In this document: one piece after another, positions 13,892-18,698 of the stretch
How the letters are laid out: each line of letters begins with the position of its first letter
How positions within the stretch are numbered: the first letter of the stretch is position 1
Origin: Bacillota bacterium
GTDB lineage: Bacteria; Bacillota; Clostridia; Christensenellales; Pumilibacteraceae
DNA: 18,698 nt
Assembly (NCBI GenBank): GCA_009787685.1
Contig: WQSV01000009.1
Location: 1 to 18,698 of the forward strand
Direction of reading: 5' to 3'
Made by a program: the position numbers and the translations under genes
Notes under the pieces: model-generated
Databases searched by the model: none
What the model saw: the letters and a program-made list of their open reading frames with translations, nothing else
What the model was told of the DNA's origin: nothing

Positions 13892-13999
13892 TTATTCATT
13901 TGTTTCTGTTCGATTTTCAAACGCATTTCTTGATTTGATAATTTTGATTTTGCGCAGTATCTTAATTATGATTTGTTTGATTTTTTTGAATATTTTCAT
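13892..13999 (-). CDS. 35-residue cationic amphipathic peptide
   Basis: An ATG at 13999 is preceded by AAAGGAG with 6-nt spacing, one of the best ribosome binding sites in the window. It opens a 35-codon frame ending in TAA only 5 bp before a strong terminator. The peptide begins MKIFKKIKQIIIKILRKI and ends in the polar stretch NAFENRTETNE. In residues 1-24 hydrophobic residues recur at 3, 7, 10, 11, 14, 18 and 21 with Lys/Arg between them, as in a cationic amphipathic helix. There is no signal peptide or transmembrane-length segment. It is the last gene of the phage-like operon that includes a holin-like gene. A membrane-active role (lysis accessory, toxin or antimicrobial peptide) is possible but unproven; I do not recognise a family. 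Confidence 0.65.
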   Translation of the reverse strand: MKIFKKIKQIIIKILRKIKIIKSRNAFENRTETNE

Positions 14000-14012
14000 T
14001 TGGTTCTCCTTT

Positions 14013-14025
14013 GCGTCAATGACGC
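14013..14025. repeat. Hairpin abutting the ribosome binding site of the small peptide gene
   Basis: GCGTC-AAT-GACGC forms a 5-bp stem whose edge touches the AAAGGAG at 14006-14012. With the following TCTTGTC it resembles a half-copy of the 74-bp unit (compare GCATC-TTT-GATGC-TCTTGTC at 2501-2520); both stem strands differ and remain complementary. Confidence 0.4.
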
Positions 14026-14101
14026 TCTTGTCACAGTCGTTTTGTGAAAACAATCACTTCAATATCTGCTTTCTTTTTTCAAGATTTTTAAACACTAAAT
14101 A

Positions 14102-15007
14102 CTATCTTGCAAACTCATCATAGAGTCTATAGAAGAAATATGAGTTGAGGTGACTTCTAAAGAGCGGATCATTCGCGAGAGCATTTCTCGCATCGCGCCT
14201 TGACATGTTTGCAAGATACTGACGAATTTTGAGATAGTTTTCTCTAAAGTTTGTTTGAAGATTGAGTTCTTGTTCTGTTTGCATTTGATTAAGCCTTTCT
14301 CCATGGAGGCGACTTTCGTTCATGATGTTTTGCATTTGGTTGTCTCTTTCTTGTTGAGCGGCTTGGTTGTTGAATCGAATTACCTCACGATTGAATGCGT
14401 CACGTTCGCCTTTTAGTCTGTTTAATTCTTGAGTCACACGTGCTGCGAATGCAATATTGAAGTTGTCGATTGCGCCTTGTCTCATTCCTTCAAGATTATA
14501 GATTTCAGCGTCAAGTCCTGCCATTCTCTCAATCAGTTCATTTGAAACCCCAGTTCTTTGCTCCGCTGCTATATTTGACAGTGTCGCTTGCTGATTGACA
14601 GCAATGCTTGAACGAGCGAGCCCTCTTCTCAAACTGTCGTTCGCAACATTTTCTCTTGCAACGCCATACTCTTTCTCAATCGCGGCACGTCTTTCGTCCG
14701 CACTTCTTTGAGCAAGTGTTTGGTCGTTTCTTGCTTGGTTGTAGAGATTGTTGATGTTGTTTTCAATTGCCACCATATTTTTGTTGAAGTAGCCTGCCCA
14801 TTCATCGTTGACTCTTTGACGAAGTTGGTCGTCAGTTGTTTCGTTCATTGTCCATCGATCCAGTGTTGGATTGCTCGGAAGAACGGGCCTTTCGATTTGA
14901 TTCTGACGCATTAGGAATGTTTCAAGTTCGTTTCTGTTCGTTGGCGAACTATTGTTATTTCCCGAATTGCCAAGATTTCTTAGATTAATTTGAAATGCTG
15001 ATGCCAT
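14102..15007 (-). CDS. Coiled-coil-rich protein of the phage-like operon (unknown function)
   Basis: This 301-residue protein has no recognised family. The N-terminal 55 residues are Asn/Ser-rich and probably flexible. Residues from about 60 to 280 are highly charged and helical, with long runs of Gln, Glu, Arg and Asn typical of coiled coils, including a DDQLRQRVNDEW segment, RRGLARSSIA near the centre, and long heptad-like stretches after it. Gene position among holin-like and virion-like genes suggests a structural, scaffolding or ejected internal virion protein, but that is inference. No signal peptide or membrane segment is seen. The ATG at 15007 has no adjacent ribosome binding site. 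An in-frame TAA at 15050-15052 rules out a longer frame, and the nearest good site (AAAAAAAGGAG) is 92 nt upstream beyond an inverted repeat. Confidence 0.7.
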   Translation of the reverse strand: MASAFQINLRNLGNSGNNNSSPTNRNELETFLMRQNQIERPVLPSNPTLDRWTMNETTDDQLRQRVNDEWAGYFNKNMVAIENNINNLYNQARNDQTLAQRSADERRAAIEKEYGVARENVANDSLRRGLARSSIAVNQQATLSNIAAEQRTGVSNELIERMAGLDAEIYNLEGMRQGAIDNFNIAFAARVTQELNRLKGERDAFNREVIRFNNQAAQQERDNQMQNIMNESRLHGERLNQMQTEQELNLQTNFRENYLKIRQYLANMSRRDARNALANDPLFRSHLNSYFFYRLYDEFAR

Positions 15008-15020
15008 GTTGTTTTTAATG

Positions 15021-15092
15021 AATAGTGAATAGCAGACGTCGATGTTTTTTTAGATTTTTGAAAAAACATTTTGACAATCACTATTCACTATT
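15021..15092. repeat. Nested inverted repeat between ribosome binding site and start codon
   Basis: AATAGTGAATAG (15021-15032) and CTATTCACTATT (15081-15092) are perfect 12-bp inverted arms. A second stem, ATGTTTTTT (15042-15050) with AAAAAACAT (15061-15069), lies inside. The arms have the 7-nt periodicity of the other intergenic repeats (AATCACT, ATTCACT, ATTTACC, ATTCTCC from 15076). Confidence 0.75.
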
Positions 15093-15099
15093 TACCATT

Positions 15100-15106
15100 C
15101 TCCTTT
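15100..15106 (-). promoter_or_regulatory. Displaced ribosome binding site upstream of the 14102-15007 gene
   Basis: AAAAAAAGGAG is present on the minus strand with AGGAG at 15100-15104, but the gene's ATG is at 15007, 92 nt away. The only near ATG, one base after the AGGAG-A, gives a five-codon frame (MVNSE). The remaining gap between the two genes (15105-15182) is plain AT-rich DNA in which I see no promoter. Confidence 0.45.
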
Positions 15107-15182
15107 TTTTGTTTTTGGATTTTTATTTTGTTATAAGTTGATATTGTTCTTTTGATTTCGTTTGCCGATTTTAGCATTATTT

Positions 15183-15485
15183 TTAATTGAGAGTTGAAAC
15201 GACCAAATCGTTTCCAACTCTTTCGACAAGTCTTGCTTCGGCTATGTCAGCATCATCAGCAAAACTTAATAGCAGTGGTCTTGACGTTCTTCTGTTTGTT
15301 AGATTATGAGTCATTCGATAGATTTGTCCGCCACGCCGCGAAAGCAATGTTGCCGTGTTGTTTTCGGAGTTGAACGCTCCACTTGTTATTCTTCCGTCAC
15401 CAAGACGGAGAAGATTTCTTGAAAAAAACATAGTTTTATGTGGAATATTGAATATGAAAATATTGAATATGTGTTGACAAACCAT
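15183..15485 (-). CDS. Small beta-rich protein of the phage-like operon (unknown function)
   Basis: This protein has up to 100 residues and no recognised family. The body (from MFFSRNLLRLGDG) has short alternating hydrophobic strands with Gly/Asn turns, such as NTATLLSRRGGQIYRM and RVGNDLVVSTL. These resemble single propeller-blade segments of the two larger proteins upstream, so it may be a related virion component or a fragment. The start is uncertain. The ATG at 15485 has only a weak, too-close GGTAGGA; residues 1-18 (with IFNIFIFNIPH) are encoded by heptamer-type repeat DNA. The ATG at 15431 (82 residues) gives a cleaner N-terminus but has no adjacent ribosome binding site. A strong AAAAGGAG overlaps the stop codon of the holin-like gene, 95 nt before 15431. 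Confidence 0.6.
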   Translation of the reverse strand: MVCQHIFNIFIFNIPHKTMFFSRNLLRLGDGRITSGAFNSENNTATLLSRRGGQIYRMTHNLTNRRTSRPLLLSFADDADIAEARLVERVGNDLVVSTLN

Positions 15486-15523
15486 CTTGTCCTACCTATT
15501 CCATAGTTCTATATTCAATATTC
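15443..15523. repeat. Heptamer-type inverted repeat at the 5' end of the 15183-15485 gene
   Basis: GAATATTGAATAT (15443-15455) is the exact reverse complement of ATATTCAATATTC (15511-15523). A further TATTGAATATG at 15461-15471 repeats the left arm. The TTGAATA unit recurs with 7-nt spacing, and the right arm runs directly into the CTCCTTTT that encodes the ribosome binding site. Confidence 0.75.
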
Positions 15524-15526
15524 AAT

Positions 15527-15534
15527 CTCCTTTT
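15527..15534 (-). promoter_or_regulatory. Displaced ribosome binding site upstream of the 15183-15485 gene
   Basis: AAAAGGAG overlaps the TAA of the holin-like gene, the normal place for a downstream gene's ribosome binding site. The nearest in-frame ATG codons are 41 and 95 nt away. A TTG 8 nt downstream is in the same frame as the gene but meets a TAG after eight codons. Confidence 0.45.
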
Positions 15535-15802
15535 AAGTCACTACTCCCGTCACCGCGGCTTTCGCTCTTGCGACTCTTCTTGTTAGCGAGACTGTTCTGT
15601 CTTCACTTTCTAGCGCCCGCATTATTCTCTCGGTGTCTTCTTTGATTTTCACGACAACGTCTATTTTCCCTCCGAGCATGTTGATGGTTTCTTGGTATTT
15701 TTTTTCTCGTTTTTTCGCATCTCTGATGAGGTGGAAGAACAAGAAACAAAATAACGCACACCAAAGTCCGTTGCCTAGTGCCATTGTTAAAATTGCATCC
15801 AT
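15533..15802 (-). CDS. BhlA/UviB family holin-like protein
   Basis: This 89-residue protein has one N-terminal membrane segment (about residues 7-25, rich in Leu, Phe, Cys and Ala), immediately followed by a charged helix RDAKKREKKYQETINML. Next come a predicted amphipathic helix with I/V spacing, and a basic C-terminus. This order (single membrane helix, KRE..Y..I, charged tail) matches the BhlA/UviB group of phage and bacteriocin-associated holin-like proteins, which permeabilise the membrane for cell lysis or release. The ATG at 15802 has an excellent AAAGGAGG six to seven bases upstream. It follows the 601-residue protein gene by 46 bp. No endolysin gene is adjacent, which is unusual because these proteins are commonly encoded next to an amidase or lysozyme. 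Confidence 0.72.
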   Translation of the reverse strand: MDAILTMALGNGLWCALFCFLFFHLIRDAKKREKKYQETINMLGGKIDVVVKIKEDTERIMRALESEDRTVSLTRRVARAKAAVTGVVT

Positions 15803-15848
15803 TTTTTTATCCTCCTTTGGAAATCGACGATTAAACTCGACGGTTTCA

Positions 15849-17654
15849 TTATGTAAAATCTATTGTTAAAACTGCCTGTGCATGGTTGGCAAAATTTACT
15901 CTTCTTGTCCGAGTGTGGACAGTGACATTTGCTCCAATGTTGAATCCTTGATGGAAAATGTATCCTCTGAATCTGTTTTTGAAATATGTCGCAACTTCCC
16001 CATTCTCGTTTATTGCAAGAATATAGTTTCCGACATCTGCAAGCGATGTGAATGGGGCGACTTGTCCAGATATTGGAACAGTCACCATTGTTCTTGTCAC
16101 TCGATTAAACATATTCAAAACACTTGCTCCAGACCTAAAGACGAAATCATGGGCTAGTTGAACAGTTTCAAAGCCAGCAAAATGTGTTTGAACAATTTGA
16201 CTCGCTCCGAATATTGGAAAAAACATGTTCGCGGCATAAACTCTTCCAAAAACAATGCTATCAGATGCCGTGAATTGCATTGGAATATTGCTTGTGTTCA
16301 TTATCACACTAAGTCTTATTCCAAGGTTTGTGTCCGCTGCTAATGAATTGAGATATCTTGATGCACCATCTCTTGACAGAACCATTATTGAATTGTTTGA
16401 GCGAAATATCCTTGTGTCAGAAGGAACGGTGCTGTCTTCAATTTGGGTTATTGCTCCAGCTGGAGTTATTCGAAATCTTTCAAGTCGCCCATTGGATATT
16501 CTCGCGTAGTGGAAAGAAATTCCTTCGTCAATAAAAACATTTTGCTCCCCTCTTGCGAGCGGAATTCTTGTCACATCGCCCGATGGAAAGTAGACTGTTA
16601 TGTCATTAGAAAAAACTGCAACTGTTGCAAATCCAGTCACTGAAAAACCATTAACGTTGTCGGGCTGTCCGTTTTGAAAAACAGGATTTGGATATCTTTG
16701 AACAACCTCAAGCTCTCCATTTGTCGAGTTTGGACGAATGAGAATCAGCTCATGAGTTGTTGCTAGGACCACAGACTGAGCGAATGGAGAACCAACGAGC
16801 CTTGCTCCACGTCCAACAGAAAAATTTATTTGAGAGCCAATTCGAAAAAGTCGATTTGTTGAATGAACCAATTGTGGCATTCCCGCAAGACTCCCTCCAG
16901 TCATTGTCGCTCCCGTCAATGTTTCAATGTCATCAAAGTTCACTGCAACAGTTCTGTCGTTCTGAACGACTCCGCTCGTTGTTTGAATTGATATTTGGTT
17001 TGGCAAAAACACCCGGAAGGCTGGAATGTTTTGATACAAAAATACTGTTTCACTTGAATTAACATCAGCACGCCCCAAAACTGTTAGTGAATTGCCAGTA
17101 AAAGTCCCATTTGTTCCATGTCCCATTGTTGGAGTTTCTGCAATGTTTCTTTCATGAGGAAAATCCAAGTGGTTGCAGATGTCCGAAATAGCTCTCCAAG
17201 AGTTTTCATATGGCTCTGCTCCCAAAACAACTCTCATGAAACGATTGTCTCCTCCAGACACCATATTAGTGTTTCCAGTCAAATTCACAACTACTGTCAC
17301 TGTCACATGAATATCAATTCCTTCTTGTTTGACAAAAGGAGTGAAAGTTGCAACATTAAAAAATGTTGTTCCGTTGTGAGAAAGTCCTGCTTGATTGAAT
17401 GTTTCTCCATTTAATGCTTCATCGCTAAAAGTCGCGCTGTAGTGAGCTATTAAAGCCCCATTCAAAACATTGTTATTAATGCTCTCAAGATATGATGACT
17501 CTCTAAAAGATTGATTGTTTTGAGTTCTTAAAATCATGAAATTCCCATAAGCGGCTCCCGCCCTAAGAGCATCCATAATGTTTAAAACATTATTTGACGA
17601 AGTTTGAGAAAACTCTCCGTGCTTGATTGTTATGCTGTTTTTTAATGAAAACAT
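15849..17654 (-). CDS. Large beta-rich, virion-like protein (unknown function)
   Basis: This 601-residue protein has no recognised family. It begins MFSLKNSITIKHGEFSQ, with a perfect GGAGG six bases before the ATG. The N-terminal 220 residues are Asn/Thr-rich strands (for example HVTVTVVVNLTGNTNMVSGG), suggesting a jelly-roll or appendage domain. From about 260 on, short strands with Gly/Asn turns recur (SVVLATTHELILI, ATVAVFSNDITVYF, NSIMVLSRDGASRYL, YILAINENGEVATYF), as in beta-propeller blades. There is no signal peptide, cell-wall anchor or enzyme motif. Its place upstream of a holin-like gene fits a phage tail, stabilisation or host-contact protein. The 17767-18687 gene looks similar in style and may share a domain. 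Confidence 0.65.
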   Translation of the reverse strand: MFSLKNSITIKHGEFSQTSSNNVLNIMDALRAGAAYGNFMILRTQNNQSFRESSYLESINNNVLNGALIAHYSATFSDEALNGETFNQAGLSHNGTTFFNVATFTPFVKQEGIDIHVTVTVVVNLTGNTNMVSGGDNRFMRVVLGAEPYENSWRAISDICNHLDFPHERNIAETPTMGHGTNGTFTGNSLTVLGRADVNSSETVFLYQNIPAFRVFLPNQISIQTTSGVVQNDRTVAVNFDDIETLTGATMTGGSLAGMPQLVHSTNRLFRIGSQINFSVGRGARLVGSPFAQSVVLATTHELILIRPNSTNGELEVVQRYPNPVFQNGQPDNVNGFSVTGFATVAVFSNDITVYFPSGDVTRIPLARGEQNVFIDEGISFHYARISNGRLERFRITPAGAITQIEDSTVPSDTRIFRSNNSIMVLSRDGASRYLNSLAADTNLGIRLSVIMNTSNIPMQFTASDSIVFGRVYAANMFFPIFGASQIVQTHFAGFETVQLAHDFVFRSGASVLNMFNRVTRTMVTVPISGQVAPFTSLADVGNYILAINENGEVATYFKNRFRGYIFHQGFNIGANVTVHTRTRRVNFANHAQAVLTIDFT

Positions 17655-17671
17655 CTCGTTCCTCCATTTTT

Positions 17672-17759
17672 AATTGTTCAATTCTCAATGCTCAATGATT
17701 GTTAAAAAAATTAATTTGAAATATTTTAGTGGTCATTAGGCATTGAAAACTGAACATTA
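17672..17759. repeat. Heptamer-type imperfect inverted repeat between two virion-like genes
   Basis: The left arm at 17672-17691 and right arm at 17740-17759 match as inverted copies at 16 of 20 positions. The left side reads ATTGTTC, AATTCTC, AATGCTC, AATGATT in 7-nt steps from 17673. The ribosome binding site of the 601-residue gene lies just outside the left arm and is intact. Confidence 0.65.
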
Positions 17760-17766
17760 CACATCG

Positions 17767-18687
17767 TTATTGAACTATAGCCACGGACACATTCACTCTA
17801 ACTGTCCCTCTTGCCTCGGTGGACTCTTCCATATTTCTCAAAAAACTTCTTTCGCTGTTTGCCAAAATCAGCATAGGTTTCCGAGAATTTTTGATGAAAG
17901 TCACGCTTGTAATTGATTCGGGATTTTCAAAAAATGATTCGTTTGTTCTTTCTCTCAAGTCATGAGAGACTGTGAGAAATCCAGTCTCATTTCCTCGAAC
18001 GAATGCAATTATTAGATTGTTTTGATGAGAGCAAATTGCAAGGCTTTGTCCGCCACGCCCGAGAAAACGTCTTTGAAAATTGAAACTTGCTCCTTGTCTT
18101 AGAGCCCTAACACAAAAAAGATTATCATATAAATCGCTATAAACAATATAGGTTGTTGTGGCATTCAAGCTCAAAACATCAAAAACTTGTCCGACACCAA
18201 CGACCGAACCTGCGACCGCGGCATTAATTGTTCGACCTTGGTCTGTTTGAAAAAATAATCTGTTGCTCCAACTAGAAACAACACTCATGACTCCATCACT
18301 GCTATCAGCGCGAGTCAAATCGTTGTGAGACGTCATGCGAGATGCACCAATCAAAATAACTTCGACCGTTTCAACCGTCACTCGAACGTTTTCGTCTCCA
18401 ACAATTCGAAGAGTCCTCTCTCCCGCAACTGGAATAGTGTTGATGATGATGTGATCCCTCAAACCATTTTCAATATTCAATCGCGATAGTAACGCATTTT
18501 CCAAAAACACGGTTAGCGACCCACTAACAACCGCATCACATTTTATTTTCACAATAAGAGTTGTTGTCCCTCGTGACGGAGTTGAGATATTGCAAACTCT
18601 CATCTCTCTTCCTCTTGTCACCTCCGCTCCCACTTGATAAACAAAGCGAGATGACGGCAGGTTCACATTGTTATTCCTTGAACGCAA
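17767..18687 (-). CDS. Beta-rich, virion-like protein (5' end uncertain, possibly cut by window edge)
   Basis: This protein has at least 306 residues and no recognised family. The first 120 residues are strand-rich (TTTLIVKIKCDAVVSGSLTVFL and similar), suggesting a jelly-roll-like domain. The rest has repeated short strands with polar turns (SNRLFFQTDQGRTI, TTYIVYSDLYDNLF, NNLIIAFVRGNETG, KPMLILANSERSFL), like propeller blades. The listed start is a TTG with AGAAGG only 4 nt upstream; the same frame stays open to the last base, so the gene may begin outside the window. It is the most upstream visible gene of the phage-like operon, 112 bp before the 601-residue gene. No promoter is visible for the operon in this window. 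Confidence 0.6.
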   Translation of the reverse strand: MRSRNNNVNLPSSRFVYQVGAEVTRGREMRVCNISTPSRGTTTLIVKIKCDAVVSGSLTVFLENALLSRLNIENGLRDHIIINTIPVAGERTLRIVGDENVRVTVETVEVILIGASRMTSHNDLTRADSSDGVMSVVSSWSNRLFFQTDQGRTINAAVAGSVVGVGQVFDVLSLNATTTYIVYSDLYDNLFCVRALRQGASFNFQRRFLGRGGQSLAICSHQNNLIIAFVRGNETGFLTVSHDLRERTNESFFENPESITSVTFIKNSRKPMLILANSERSFLRNMEESTEARGTVRVNVSVAIVQ

Positions 18688-18698
18688 ATGTCCTTCTA

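Noticed and set aside
13819..13926. Long N-terminus for the YyaC protein starting at 13926
   Set aside because: The stretch contains an intrinsic terminator and the stop region of the 35-residue gene, and there is no ribosome binding site at 13926.
15483..15496. GGTAGGACAAG-ATG as a firm start for the 15183-15485 gene
   Set aside because: The GGA is only 4-5 nt from the ATG and the following 18 residues are repeat-derived; kept as the listed boundary but not as a confident start.
1..18698. Mollicute code with TGA as Trp
   Set aside because: All conserved Trp positions checked use TGG, and the full-length genes contain no in-frame TGA.
1..18698. tRNA or rRNA genes, riboswitches
   Set aside because: No T-loop GGTTCGA-type or cloverleaf pattern, no rRNA-like block and no recognisable riboswitch core was seen; GGGTCGAAGACCC is the repeat hairpin.

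Overview
The window looks like an AT-rich chromosomal segment of a member of the Bacillota (low-GC Gram-positive), probably one not well represented in culture. The reasons are the Bacillota-like RNA polymerase beta subunit with an acidic C-terminal tail, a YyaC-type protein (a family tied to sporulation), and GGAGG-type ribosome binding sites. Trp is encoded by TGG and no reading frame needs UGA readthrough, so the standard bacterial code applies. Every recognised gene ends in TAA or TAG and none in TGA. Taxonomy below phylum is not something I can read from the sequence.

Layout. From 1 to 6807 the minus strand carries rpoB followed by the first 778 codons of rpoC (cut by the window edge). 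The two genes are separated by 531 bp instead of the usual short gap. The extra DNA is a 451-bp element with near-perfect inverted ends, filled by five 74-bp units that are themselves dyad-symmetric and hairpin-rich. The 6808-7265 stretch holds the rpoB promoter and leader and an opposing plus-strand promoter. The only plus-strand gene, a CPBP-family membrane protease (7266-8114), converges on an ABC-F ATPase gene (8158-9735), with a shared bidirectional terminator. Then on the minus strand come a P1B-2 Zn/Cd/Pb-type efflux ATPase (9922-12129), a CvpA-family membrane protein (12348-13169) and a YyaC-family protein (13300-13818).

From about 13840 to the right edge the minus strand carries a phage-like operon. 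In transcription order it has two beta-rich proteins resembling virion or propeller proteins (17767-18687 and 15849-17654), a BhlA/UviB-type holin-like protein (15533-15802), a small protein (15183-15485), a coiled-coil protein (14102-15007) and a previously untracked 35-residue cationic amphipathic peptide (13892-13999). The operon ends in a strong intrinsic terminator. No endolysin, integrase or capsid gene is visible here, so this is either the end of a prophage continuing past 18698 or a phage-derived remnant.

The most unusual content is non-coding. (1) The 74-bp hairpin units between rpoB and rpoC, plus one solitary unit at 9766-9839, have stems whose sequences differ while base-pairing is kept. 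(2) Nearly every intergenic region contains degenerate repeats with a 7-nt period (AAT/ATT every seventh base), usually as inverted pairs. In places they run into coding sequence, at the YyaC C-terminus, inside the CPBP gene and at the N-terminus of the 15183-15485 gene. (3) Two phage-region genes have a strong Shine-Dalgarno sequence separated from the start codon by about 92-95 nt containing such an inverted repeat. (4) At least two genes (ABC-F and metal ATPase) have sigma-70-type promoters placed so that the mRNA would start at or within about 2 nt of the ATG, which suggests leaderless transcripts.
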